From Ardenticatenaceae bacterium (lineage in GTDB: Bacteria > Chloroflexota > Anaerolineae > Promineifilales > Promineifilaceae), in assembly GCA_020634245.1 (NCBI GenBank), contig JACKCC010000007.1:1-64000 (forward strand): a stretch of 64,000 nucleotides of DNA, written 5' to 3'. The notes beneath the pieces are model-generated. The model had not been told where the DNA came from and did not search any database. It saw only the letters and a program-made list of their open reading frames with translations. The position numbers and the translations under genes were made by a program. Within the stretch, counting starts at the first letter, position 1. Each line of letters begins with the position of its first letter. Below, in pieces: positions 26,524 through 35,524 of this stretch.

Positions 26524-26978
26524 CGATACACTTCCGCTACGCGGCTGCGCAAATCCACGTAGATGGGGTGCAGGCAGGTGATGATTTCCACCAGACGGTG
26601 GCCGATTTTTTGCTGGTAATCGGTAGTCAATTCGGCGTCAGGGTAAACCTCGTAAATTTTCGTCCAGCCGCGATCCCACATCTCCGCTTCAACTTGCTCC
26701 CCCAACGTATCTTTGATTTCAAACAGATGGCGGCGAAAGCCATCAAGCAAATAGCGGTTGAGGTGTTTATCACCAGCCTCGCAGTGAAAACCCAACTCCC
26801 AACCATTACGATAGCTGGCTTTAACGACTTCGTAGTGCAACCGAGGTTCACCATAATGAAATTGAACCAGCCAGCGCCACGGCTGACGGCTTTGGATGCC
26901 TTGCAGCGACGGCGGCAGCAGAAGGGTGACCACATCGGGCAATGTTTCCAGGAATTTGTTGCGAGATAGAGCAGTCAT
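26520..26978 (-). CDS. Hypothetical protein (152 aa)
   Basis: A soluble, Trp/His-rich protein with WRWLVQFHYGEPRLHYEVV, GFHCEAGDKHLNRYLLDGF and WDRGWTKIYEVYP. The pattern of strands and a long helix suggests a compact alpha/beta domain. No family is recognised. It faces the PfkB gene, with the stop codons overlapping, and lies about 75 bp from the divergent DNA methyltransferase. Confidence 0.65.
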   Translation of the reverse strand: MTALSRNKFLETLPDVVTLLLPPSLQGIQSRQPWRWLVQFHYGEPRLHYEVVKASYRNGWELGFHCEAGDKHLNRYLLDGFRRHLFEIKDTLGEQVEAEMWDRGWTKIYEVYPDAELTTDYQQKIGHRLVEIITCLHPIYVDLRSRVAEVYR

Positions 26979-27054
26979 GGTCGTTTCTATGGTACACTAT
27001 CCAGGTAAGTTTCGTTAGATGATATAGCGTGAAGCGTGAAACGTAAAACGGAAT

Positions 27055-28833
27055 ATGGACGAAAAACAGCGTGCTCTGGGCCAATTTGAAACGCCACCGG
27101 ATGTGGCTGATTTGTTATTGGGTTTTTGCCTGCGCCAGCCATCGGATTGGCTGCTGGACCCCAGCTGCGGCGATGGCGCTTTTTTGCAGCGGGCTGATTT
27201 GTGGCGAAACTGGCTGGCCAATTCGCCGGATGATGTGCCGCCGGAGCGGTTATGGGGGGTGGAGTTGGATGCGGACACGGCCGTTACCGCCGCCACCGTC
27301 CTCCCTCACGCCAAAATCATCCGCCACAACTTCTTCACCCTGGAACCAGACCAGCAATTCGACGCTCTCATTGGCAATCCGCCCTACACCCGCGCCGAAT
27401 GGATTGGCCGCCTGCATCGCCAATCGGGCGAGCAGTTAGCCTTCGAACTGCCACAAGGAACCAGTTCCCAACTACCAGCTGCCAGCCACCAAGCCAAACT
27501 CATCCCCCGCCACCTCTGGCAACGCTTAAGCCATCGTTCCGGCCTGCACGCTTACTTCTTCCTGCACGGCCGGGAATTTTTGCGGGAAGGAGGGCGGTTT
27601 GGTTTTGTCGTACCCAATGGCTGGCTGGATGTGGCTTACGGGGCCGACCTGAAACAGTTTTTGCTGGACAATTTTCGCATTATTGCCTTAATTGAATCAG
27701 GCGTCGAACGCTGGTTCAAGCAAGCGCAAATCAATACCTGTCTGGTGGTATTGGAAAAATGCAGCCAGGCTGAACGGCGGGCGGCAAATCTGATGCGGCT
27801 GGTGTGGTTGAAACGGCCGTTATCCGAACTCATCCCCTATACCGCCGACAATCCGCAACGGATGCTGGCCGTGGAACGGCTCGTACCCCGCCTACTACCC
27901 AGCGACAACCGGCATGCTCCCGATTTTGACGTGCGCGTTTTGCCCCAATGGCAGCTGAAGGCGGTGTCCAAATGGGGCCTAACTTTACGCGCCCCCGATG
28001 TGTACCGTCAGCGGCGCGAGCAGACCAATCTGCTGCCGCTGCAAAGCTGGGCCACGATTCAGCGCGGCTTCACCACCGGAGCCAATGAGTTTTTCTATCT
28101 CGACGAAGCAACAATCGAAAAATGGGGCATCGAACCGAAATTCCGGCAGCCTGTGCTTAAAAGTTTGCGCGGCTGGGATCGGCTGCAACTGAATACGGCC
28201 GACTGCGCCACCGAACTGCTGTGGCTGCCGCCGGGAACCGATATGCACGGCACGGCAGTTGTCAACTACATAGCCTGGGGCGAATCACAGGGTTTTCACC
28301 AACGCCGCACCTGTGCCGGACGACAACCCTGGTACAGCCTTCCCGACCAGTCACCGGCGCAGCTTGTCCTGCCCAAAGGCATCTGGCTGCGCCACATGGC
28401 CGTCCTGCTGGCCGCTGATTTGCCGGCTGACCAGCAGCTTTACCGGGTCACGCTGGCCGATGGCGTGTCGCCGTTGGCGGCAGCCGCCCTGCTCAACTCG
28501 GCCTGGTTTGCGCTGCAATGTGAACTGCACGGCCGTATCAACTTCGGCGCCGGTCTGCTCTGGCTGGCGACGTATGAACTGGCCTCCATCCTCTTGCCCG
28601 ACCCGCGCCAACTCTCCCCGCCGCAAATCAGCAAACTGGAAAACTGTTTTACTCAATTGGCACAAAGGTCCATTGGTTACGTGGATGAAGAGTTGAACAA
28701 ACCCGATCGCCGCGCTTTGGACACGGCTGTGTTCGATATTTTACAGTTCGATGAGGAGGAGAGAACGGCCGTGTACGCCGCCCTGCGCGACCGCATCCAA
28801 ACCCGCCAGCGCCGCGCCCTTGCGACGCATTGA
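27055..28833 (+). CDS. N6-adenine DNA methyltransferase (TaqI/Eco57I-like), no restriction partner seen
   Basis: A 592-residue class I methyltransferase. GQFETPPDVADLLLGF is the usual motif X region. LLDPSCGDGAFL (residues ~33-43) is the SAM-binding motif I, and ALIGNPPYTRAEW (~105-116) contains the catalytic NPPY motif IV. The remainder (~230-590) resembles the target-recognition part of TaqI-like enzymes, as in TTGANEFFYL and SLRGWDRL. No endonuclease or BREX genes are adjacent, so it looks like an orphan or a fused R-M protein lacking an obvious nuclease motif. ATG 27055 has only a weak ribosome binding site. The frame contains a low-complexity insertion-like segment near 27459-27495. Confidence 0.88.
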   Translation: MDEKQRALGQFETPPDVADLLLGFCLRQPSDWLLDPSCGDGAFLQRADLWRNWLANSPDDVPPERLWGVELDADTAVTAATVLPHAKIIRHNFFTLEPDQQFDALIGNPPYTRAEWIGRLHRQSGEQLAFELPQGTSSQLPAASHQAKLIPRHLWQRLSHRSGLHAYFFLHGREFLREGGRFGFVVPNGWLDVAYGADLKQFLLDNFRIIALIESGVERWFKQAQINTCLVVLEKCSQAERRAANLMRLVWLKRPLSELIPYTADNPQRMLAVERLVPRLLPSDNRHAPDFDVRVLPQWQLKAVSKWGLTLRAPDVYRQRREQTNLLPLQSWATIQRGFTTGANEFFYLDEATIEKWGIEPKFRQPVLKSLRGWDRLQLNTADCATELLWLPPGTDMHGTAVVNYIAWGESQGFHQRRTCAGRQPWYSLPDQSPAQLVLPKGIWLRHMAVLLAADLPADQQLYRVTLADGVSPLAAAALLNSAWFALQCELHGRINFGAGLLWLATYELASILLPDPRQLSPPQISKLENCFTQLAQRSIGYVDEELNKPDRRALDTAVFDILQFDEEERTAVYAALRDRIQTRQRRALATH

Positions 28834-28929
28834 CAAAGCAACCTGTAACTCTGCGACTTTGCCACTCTGCTTTTTTCACGCAATTTATGCGTTTCATATA
28901 CCCAAACCTGATTACAATAAAGGATAGTC

Positions 28930-29619
28930 ATGACGATTAAGACCGCAAGTACACCGGAGCAAAAGTATACGGCCGTCCATCAGGCCCTCATCGAAACATA
29001 TGGTGAACCCGCCTGGCGGCAGCATTTACCACCCGTTGATGAATTGGTCTCAACCATCCTGTCCCAATCCACGTCCGACATTAACCGGGACAAGGGATTT
29101 TACGCCCTCAAAGAGCGGTATCCTGACTGGGAAAGCGTCATAAATGCACCGGAAAAAGAAATCATCGAGACCATTCGTTCAGCCGGATTAGCCAATCAAA
29201 AAGGGCCGCGCATCCAGGAAGCACTGCACTATGTGCAGACCGAACGCGGTGAAATCGGTCTTGATTTTTTACAAGATTTACCGTTAGATGAGGCCAAAAC
29301 ATGGCTGACCAACATTAAAGGGGTTGGTCCCAAGACGGCGGCCATCATCTTATTATTTGCGTTTGGCCGACCAGCGTTTCCGGTGGATACGCACGTTCAT
29401 CGTATTACCCAACGCCTGGGCCTGATTGGGCCTAAAGTAACGGCTGACAAAGCGCATGCTATCCTTGAAAATATAGGAAACCCGGACACGTTCTACCCTT
29501 TGCATCTCAATCTCATCCGGCACGGGCGGGAAACTTGCACAGCTCGTAACCCAAAATGTATGGTATGTCCTTTACAAATGTATTGTTATTATTATCAAGC
29601 GGGACAGCATGCCAGCTAG
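28930..29619 (+). CDS. nth: Endonuclease III-like HhH-GPD DNA glycosylase with [4Fe-4S] cluster
   Basis: A 229-residue base-excision repair enzyme. The helix-hairpin-helix is NIKGVGPKTAAIILLF and the catalytic Asp is in FPVDTHVHRITQRLGL. The C-terminal Cys203-x6-Cys210-x2-Cys213-x5-Cys219 pattern matches the Nth cluster. It removes oxidised pyrimidines from DNA. Sequence distance from classical Nth is visible (LSQSTSDINRDKGFYALKER), so an Nth paralogue is possible. ATG 28930 follows AAAGGA. Confidence 0.85.
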   Translation: MTIKTASTPEQKYTAVHQALIETYGEPAWRQHLPPVDELVSTILSQSTSDINRDKGFYALKERYPDWESVINAPEKEIIETIRSAGLANQKGPRIQEALHYVQTERGEIGLDFLQDLPLDEAKTWLTNIKGVGPKTAAIILLFAFGRPAFPVDTHVHRITQRLGLIGPKVTADKAHAILENIGNPDTFYPLHLNLIRHGRETCTARNPKCMVCPLQMYCYYYQAGQHAS

Positions 29620-29691
29620 TCAGCTTGTCAGCCAGTCAGTTGCCGCTGAAATGCTGAAATGCTAACCCGCTAAAGTGTATCGGAAGTAAAA

Positions 29692-31446
29692 ATGAGTGAA
29701 CCCAGAGTCAATGAACAGGCACGATTGGCGGCCTTATACGAAGTTAGTTCGCAGTTAGGCGCATCGCTCGATTTAACACAAGTTTTGAATCAGGTTATGG
29801 ATGCCATTATCCAGTTAACCGGGGCGGAACGCGGCTACCTGGTTTTGTTTGATGAGGATAGCGGCGATCTTCAGCCTGCGGCCGCTCGAAATGTCGATCA
29901 GGAAACGATTGCCGGTAAGTCGATGAAAATCAGCCGGACCGTTATTGAGCGGGCGGTAGCCACCGGCGAGGGCATTCTCACCAGCAACGCCCAGGAAGAT
30001 GAGCGGTTTGCCGGTCAACAAAGCGTTGTCGGTTACCAACTGCGCTCGATTATGTGTGCGCCGCTGCGGGCGCGCAGCAGTACGGTCGGCGCAGTTTACG
30101 TCGATAACCGTTTGTTTACCAGCGTTTTCGATAATGCCGATCTGGAGCTGCTGGTGACGTTTGCCAATCAGGCAGCTATTGCGATTGATAATGCGCGTTT
30201 ATTCACGCGGACAGACCAGAATCTGGCTCGCCGTGTCGAAGAGTTGTCGTTGTTCCAGCGGATTGATCAGCAGTTGAATAAATCGCTGGATTTGAACCGG
30301 GTACTGAATCTGGCGCTGCACTGGGCCATTTCGCTGACGGGGGCGGACAGCGGTTCGATTGGTTTACTGGAAATCAATAAGGAGTCAGAAGAGCAGGGTT
30401 TGCGCCTGTTGGTGCACAGTCAGGGTGAAGAAGCAGGCGCGGCCGCTCTGATCCCGTTTGATCATCCGGTGCTGCACGAGGTTTGGGAAAACGGCCGTTC
30501 CTCATTCCTGCAAAATATCAACCCCGGACAAGCCATCGACAACACCCCAGCAGCGGCTCAATTGGCCGTTCCCATCAAGCACGATGGTGTCATGACCGGC
30601 CTTATCACACTGGAAAGCCAATTCTCAAATGCCATCGATAATGAAGACATCGCCTTTGTAGAACGACTGGCCGATCGTGCGGCCGTCGCCATCAAAAACG
30701 CCCGTCTATACGAAGAGATTCAGGCCATCAGCCAGGCCAAAAGTGAATTTATCTCGGTTGTAACCCATGAACTGCGCCTGCCAATGACGGCCATCAAGGG
30801 GTACAATGATTTGATTATCGGCGGGATGACCGGCCCGCTCACCGACCAGCAGAAACAATTTTTACAGGTTATCCGGCGCAACATCGACCGGATGCAGGAT
30901 TTAATTTCTGATTTGTCGGACATTAACCGGATTGAAAGCGGCCGGATGAAATTTGAGAATCGGGCATTTGCTATTCTGGATACGATTCATGAGGTGCGTG
31001 ACAGCCTGCAAGAGGTAATTGCAGCCAAAAATCAGTCGCTGAAAATTGACTATTCACCCGGCATCGGGGCGGTGTATGCTGATCCCAAGCGTATTGGCCA
31101 GGTACTAACGAACTTGGTGAGCAATGCCTATAAATATACGCCGCCAGAAGGCGTAATTACCATCCAGGCGTCAGAGGACGATGACTTTGCACGAGTGACC
31201 GTCAGTGATAATGGAATTGGCATTTCGGAAGAGAACCAGGTCAGGTTATTTACTCAGTTTTTCCGAGCCGAAGATCAGGCGGTGCGGGAGCAGAATGGCT
31301 GGGGACTGGGCCTGTCTATCGTTAAAAAGATTGTGGAAGCGCAAGGCGGTGAGATTGATTTTGTGAGTGAACTGAATCGGGGCAGCACATTTACTTTTAC
31401 GATTCCTTTAGCTAATATTAAAGAAGAAACGGCCGTTTCTGCGTAA
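29692..31446 (+). CDS. Sensor histidine kinase, GAF-GAF-HisKA-HATPase
   Basis: A 584-residue cytoplasmic kinase with no membrane helix. GAF1 spans about residues 20-170 (GASLDLTQVLNQVMDAIIQLTGAERGYLVLFD) and GAF2 about 195-345. The dimerisation/phosphoacceptor helix is FISVVTHELRLPMTAIKGY with His359. The ATPase domain has NLVSNAYKYTPPEG (N box), VSDNGIGI (G1), and WGLGLSIVKKIVEAQGG (G2). The ligand is unknown. No response regulator gene is adjacent. It shares the HisKA-region sequence AKSEF-(I/V)-S and GGMTG/SGMTG with the larger kinase at 54079, so they are paralogues. Confidence 0.92.
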   Translation: MSEPRVNEQARLAALYEVSSQLGASLDLTQVLNQVMDAIIQLTGAERGYLVLFDEDSGDLQPAAARNVDQETIAGKSMKISRTVIERAVATGEGILTSNAQEDERFAGQQSVVGYQLRSIMCAPLRARSSTVGAVYVDNRLFTSVFDNADLELLVTFANQAAIAIDNARLFTRTDQNLARRVEELSLFQRIDQQLNKSLDLNRVLNLALHWAISLTGADSGSIGLLEINKESEEQGLRLLVHSQGEEAGAAALIPFDHPVLHEVWENGRSSFLQNINPGQAIDNTPAAAQLAVPIKHDGVMTGLITLESQFSNAIDNEDIAFVERLADRAAVAIKNARLYEEIQAISQAKSEFISVVTHELRLPMTAIKGYNDLIIGGMTGPLTDQQKQFLQVIRRNIDRMQDLISDLSDINRIESGRMKFENRAFAILDTIHEVRDSLQEVIAAKNQSLKIDYSPGIGAVYADPKRIGQVLTNLVSNAYKYTPPEGVITIQASEDDDFARVTVSDNGIGISEENQVRLFTQFFRAEDQAVREQNGWGLGLSIVKKIVEAQGGEIDFVSELNRGSTFTFTIPLANIKEETAVSA

Positions 31447-31481
31447 AATATGCTCTAGTCATCATTGTAAAGGAGTTCGAC

Positions 31482-31799
31482 ATGAGCAGTGAGCCTATTG
31501 GATTTAAACTATTGTTAAGCTATGAGGTCAATCCTGAATCACAGCAGGATTATTACCAGTTTGTGATGAACAGCTACGTGCCCACAATGCAGGCCATGGG
31601 CTTGCAAATGAGCGAGGCCTGGCATACAGCCTATGGGGACGCACCCAACCGGCTTGTTGGCTTTGTAACCGACAAGGAAGAAAATATTATGAGCTTGCTG
31701 AAGAATGACACCTGGCTGCGCTTGAATGAGCAGTTGGAAGAATATGTAACCGACTTCAGCTACAAGGTCATTCCCTATCGCGGCGGGTTCCAGATTTAG
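31482..31799 (+). CDS. Small conserved-looking protein, possible ferredoxin-fold (Dabb-like)
   Basis: A 105-residue soluble protein: FKLLLSYEVNPESQQDYYQFVMNSYV, then MSEAWHTAYGDAPNRLVGFV and LNEQLEEYVTDFSYKVIPYR. The beta-alpha-beta-beta-alpha-beta order suggests a dimeric alpha/beta barrel fold, by eye only. AAGGAG nine bases before ATG fixes the start. It lies 35 bp after the kinase gene in the same direction, so it may share its transcript, which ends at the following terminator. Confidence 0.7.
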   Translation: MSSEPIGFKLLLSYEVNPESQQDYYQFVMNSYVPTMQAMGLQMSEAWHTAYGDAPNRLVGFVTDKEENIMSLLKNDTWLRLNEQLEEYVTDFSYKVIPYRGGFQI

Positions 31800-31827
31800 C
31801 CTGTCCCATCCTTTTTTTGAATTGACA

Positions 31828-31864
31828 GCCACCGAACGACCGTTTCCGTTCGGTGGCTTTTTTT
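31828..31864 (+). terminator. Intrinsic terminator of the kinase/small protein unit
   Basis: GCCACCGAACG (31828-31838) pairs with CGTTCGGTGGC (31847-31857), an 11-bp perfect stem followed by TTTTTTTG. Confidence 0.95.
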
Positions 31865-32081
31865 GTTCATACTCCCCACCATCATTTGACGTATTAAAAA
31901 GCCATCATTGGGCGGATGCGGCCGTTTCCACCGTCTCCTATACTGTCATTTGACCAGACTCGCAGTGGCAAATCGTATAAATTGCTGTGGGTGGTGGATG
32001 GGAAAACGTCAAGCGCAAGGCCGCCAACAACGGGCACAATGGAATATGAATAAATATGATTGAACGTGAGGTTGGGTTAAA

Positions 32082-33509
32082 ATGAACACTAATTTACGGC
32101 CGTTTCTGTGGGGGGTAGGGCTAATTTTTACCGTTTTGCTGGCCGCTTGCCAGTCTGATAGTTTGCGACCAACGTTTACGCCGGTTTCGATGGAGGTGGC
32201 AACAGCCCCCACATCCACACCAGTCGTACAAATCGCCCCGACGATTACAACCACAATGGTTGTGAGCGCAACGGCCGTAGCTGAATCGACCAGCTCCCAA
32301 ACTGATTTATCTACCCCCACACCTGCTCCAACCAGCGCTCCCCTGGCCAACATTCCAATTGAGACCGCCGCCTACATCAGCGCATCTGGTTGGTCGCCGG
32401 ATAGTAGATGGCTGGCCTACTGGTCTTCTGATCAAGCCGATGTGGACGCGTGGCAGCCCTATACCATGCCTGGCGGGACACTTCATTTCTGGGACGCCAT
32501 GACTGGTGAAATATGCGCCGCGTCACAATTCCATACGGCCAGCGATCGGGAGGGCGACGTCCAATGGGGTAATGATGGTTTCATCACCGTGATCATGCCC
32601 GACGGCGCGTATAGTGGACGGCCGTGTCAGGCAGAACCGTTTACATTGCTGCCAGATTACCAGCCACCCCAGATTGAACAATCTGATCCAACACTTTCAC
32701 CTGACGGCCGTTACCGCATCATTTCTATCCAGACCACTAACGAAAACGGCATCCTCACCTACGAGACACAACTTGCCACGGCTGATAACGGACAAATATT
32801 GGCCGCCGCAACCTGGCAAATCGACGAGCGGCTGGGCGATTACAGCGGCTGGCTGGGCGGCGAATGGGCCAGTCCAACCCAGTTCGTCATCTACGAAACC
32901 CGGCAGCAAGGCCCGCTGCTGCTAGATGCCGAGAAGGGCGTTGTGCCCGTTCTAACTGACTTGTTACAACTGGATGTGATTCCAACCCTGGATGATGAGG
33001 CCGGGTTTAGCTTGACTGCCAGGCCCGTTTTCGGCGCAGAAACAGACGCCTATCATCTGTTACTCAGCGGCATCGGGCTAGAAGGTAATTTTCCTCCGGC
33101 TCGCCTCTATCATGCCGAAAACGGGCTGGTAGAGACGCTTCCTTACACCCATTTTTACTGGCCGTTGGGTGTGGGCGAATGGGTCTTCCTCGACAGCCGT
33201 CCCATTGTGGATGGCTATGAAGCCTACGAAATCTGGATGCGCCGCCTTGAAGATGTCGGCGGCACATGGCAGCTTCTGGTCAGTGACGTGGATGGGACTC
33301 TCTGGAATGAAAATCAGACAGAATTGGTCTTTATACAGGGAGAAACGGCCGTTATCCGGCAAACTTTTCCCGACGGCGAGGTGCTGGGCCGGTGGGAAAC
33401 CACGCCATACGGGACGTATCCTGTCGCCTTCTCACCCGACGGCCGTTTCGTCGTCGTGACAGGCATTAAACCAGATCAATTGTATGGCCTCTTTATCCTG
33501 GAAAAATGA
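32082..33509 (+). CDS. Lipoprotein with TolB/PD40-like propeller (cluster gene 1)
   Basis: A 475-residue lipoprotein starting MNTNLRPFLWG. The signal peptide ends at LLAAC. A Thr/Ser/Pro-rich linker follows (about 25-90), then SGWSPDSRWLAYWS, TLSPDGRYRIISI and AFSPDGRFVVVTG, the PD40/WD40-like blade motif of TolB-type propellers. It is the first of eight co-directional genes likely expressed together. Function is unknown; family members bind peptides or polysaccharides outside the cytoplasm. The preceding 220-bp spacer holds a weak promoter candidate (TTGACC near 31950) but nothing decisive. Confidence 0.82.
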   Translation: MNTNLRPFLWGVGLIFTVLLAACQSDSLRPTFTPVSMEVATAPTSTPVVQIAPTITTTMVVSATAVAESTSSQTDLSTPTPAPTSAPLANIPIETAAYISASGWSPDSRWLAYWSSDQADVDAWQPYTMPGGTLHFWDAMTGEICAASQFHTASDREGDVQWGNDGFITVIMPDGAYSGRPCQAEPFTLLPDYQPPQIEQSDPTLSPDGRYRIISIQTTNENGILTYETQLATADNGQILAAATWQIDERLGDYSGWLGGEWASPTQFVIYETRQQGPLLLDAEKGVVPVLTDLLQLDVIPTLDDEAGFSLTARPVFGAETDAYHLLLSGIGLEGNFPPARLYHAENGLVETLPYTHFYWPLGVGEWVFLDSRPIVDGYEAYEIWMRRLEDVGGTWQLLVSDVDGTLWNENQTELVFIQGETAVIRQTFPDGEVLGRWETTPYGTYPVAFSPDGRFVVVTGIKPDQLYGLFILEK

Positions 33510-33520
33510 AGGGAAGCCCC

Positions 33521-35524
33521 ATGAAAACGAGATTGGTCTGGTTCATGTTTTGGCTCTTTTGGGCAAACCTGATCTTCACGCCCGCCTGTACAGATGGCCG
33601 CCAATTGCCAGAAGAAGCGGTGGGAACGGCCGTTCCCACCCCCACCGCCACATCCACGCCAATCTCGCCAACGACCTCATTGCCAACAGTTACTTCTGTC
33701 ATGACGATGAACGCTACGGCCACTTCGACGACGGACGTGGCGTCCGCTCTCAGTGCAGGCGTATCCGACTTCGACCCGGTCAACACAACAGACCGCTCGC
33801 CGACTTCACCAACTCGTGACCCCGGCGCAACGCTTGAAAACCTCATTACCCTAATCCGGGAAGAGCTAGGCACTCGCTGTATCTCCTGCCTGCACGACGT
33901 GATGAGTGATGAGTTTTCACTCAGCTTTTACCCGGCAGGCGTCTTCACACAAGACAAAAAATATGCCCTGAACCTGTTAAGCGCCGTCTTTCTGCCGCTG
34001 GAGGAGACGATCGCGTTGAGCGATACGGCCGTAACCAACCCACTGCCCGATGGAATAACTCCAGAGAGCCTTTACGCCGGCGCACAACCTGTGGCCGCCG
34101 TGCTTTCCAGTTCCGGCTGGGGATTGGCTGGATCAGGTGAAGGGCTGCTGTTCATCGTCGAGGAAAACGGCCGTTACCGCTGGGCCGGACTTACCGTCGC
34201 CTACGACAACTTTGCCCCGCTGCCCGAACTGGCCACCGTTCCCCCGCCGACGGGCCTGGTCTACCGGCTGGGCGATGGCTGGTGGCAGGTCGGCCCCAGT
34301 GATGAACGGCAGCCGCTTACCCGATACGAAAAGCCGCTCAGCCTGAACCCCAGCGCGACCCGCGCCCTGTACGCCGAAAGCGGCGCTTCGTCGCTCCTCC
34401 TGATTCGCTTCCAGGAAGGAGATTCGACGACGATTCCGGTGGACGGCACGCTGTATCATGGCTCGGAAGCGATACCCTGGCTGGATGATGATATGGCCGT
34501 ACTCGTCATCGATCCATCTGGCAAAGCGGTCACCCAGAGTTCCATCGGCCGCCTGGCACTGCTGGACATTTTGACGGGCAAAATAACCATCCTGGAATCG
34601 GAACTGTGCATCTATTCCCACCTATCGGTCAGCCTGCCGGACACCATCATTTACGGTGGTTTGGATGGGATAGGCGTATGGCCGGCCGAGCAATCGGGAT
34701 CATTCAGCCCGGCGCTTCTGGCCAGCAATTTGTCCAATGCCCTGTTTTCACCCGATGGCACAAAGTTGGCGGGGGTAGGGGGCAGTGATGACGGCCGTTA
34801 CCCCTTCGCCTATCACATTTTTGATGTGGCCAGTCAGACCGACGTCAGCGTTCACGCTTTTCGGCCGCCGGGAACCGACGCCGTCCTGCCCTGGGGCATC
34901 ACCTGGAGTCCGGACAGCCAATGGCTGGCATTGGAACCGCCCTCCGACGATCCCATCGAAGGCGGCGTCTGGCTGGCCGCGGCCGATGGCGGTCGCAAAA
35001 TGCACCTGGGCATCGGGACCAGCCATCCGGTCTGGCTGGATGGGGAACGCCTGATGTTTGCCGCTACCATCAACGGACAAACCCAAATACAGCTTTATGA
35101 TTTAATGAGCGGCGAACGCTTTTGGCTGGATACGCCGGTTGGCGCGCAGCCCATCCAGGCAGCGCCCGATTATTCGATTTACTGGCGGCACTGGCAGCAA
35201 GCAGAAGGGACCACCACAGCCTGCCAACAATTGTGGATTTACGAATCGGGCCAGGTAAAAGCAAGAACTTGCTTGACCAATGACACGCGGCAAATGAAAC
35301 AAACGACCCTCTCCGCCGAACAGTTAACCCAACTTCAACAACGGATCAACACATTTCGTACTTTCCAGGTCTCATACCAAAACGGCCAAGATCGTCTTGT
35401 GTTTGTAGGTCGCGGCGCTGAATATCCGACAGGCGAAGAATTAGGATCAGTTGTAGAATTTTCTCGCGCACTGACTGCCCAATTGGGGATTTACCGAGAA
35501 CTACCAGATGAGGAAACAAAATGA
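33521..35524 (+). CDS. Lipoprotein with N-terminal domain and propeller (cluster gene 2)
   Basis: A 667-residue protein starting MKTRLVWFMF. ATG 33521 is chosen because AAGGGAAG lies before it; an ATG at 33506 overlaps the previous stop. The lipobox is TPAC in IFTPACTDG. A long Ser/Thr/Pro linker runs to ~110. Residues ~115-225 form an alpha/beta domain (LITLIREELGTRCISCLHDVM, two Cys). The rest is propeller-like: ALFSPDGTKLAGVGG, TWSPDSQWLALE. The C-terminal ~60 residues (ETTTACQQLWIYESG onwards) are a separate beta-rich tail. Function unknown. Confidence 0.78.
   Translation: MKTRLVWFMFWLFWANLIFTPACTDGRQLPEEAVGTAVPTPTATSTPISPTTSLPTVTSVMTMNATATSTTDVASALSAGVSDFDPVNTTDRSPTSPTRDPGATLENLITLIREELGTRCISCLHDVMSDEFSLSFYPAGVFTQDKKYALNLLSAVFLPLEETIALSDTAVTNPLPDGITPESLYAGAQPVAAVLSSSGWGLAGSGEGLLFIVEENGRYRWAGLTVAYDNFAPLPELATVPPPTGLVYRLGDGWWQVGPSDERQPLTRYEKPLSLNPSATRALYAESGASSLLLIRFQEGDSTTIPVDGTLYHGSEAIPWLDDDMAVLVIDPSGKAVTQSSIGRLALLDILTGKITILESELCIYSHLSVSLPDTIIYGGLDGIGVWPAEQSGSFSPALLASNLSNALFSPDGTKLAGVGGSDDGRYPFAYHIFDVASQTDVSVHAFRPPGTDAVLPWGITWSPDSQWLALEPPSDDPIEGGVWLAAADGGRKMHLGIGTSHPVWLDGERLMFAATINGQTQIQLYDLMSGERFWLDTPVGAQPIQAAPDYSIYWRHWQQAEGTTTACQQLWIYESGQVKARTCLTNDTRQMKQTTLSAEQLTQLQQRINTFRTFQVSYQNGQDRLVFVGRGAEYPTGEELGSVVEFSRALTAQLGIYRELPDEETK

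Noticed and set aside
32000..32081. Strong promoter before the lipoprotein cluster
   Set aside because: TTGACC is present near 31950 but no -10 at a proper distance scores well; left uncalled.
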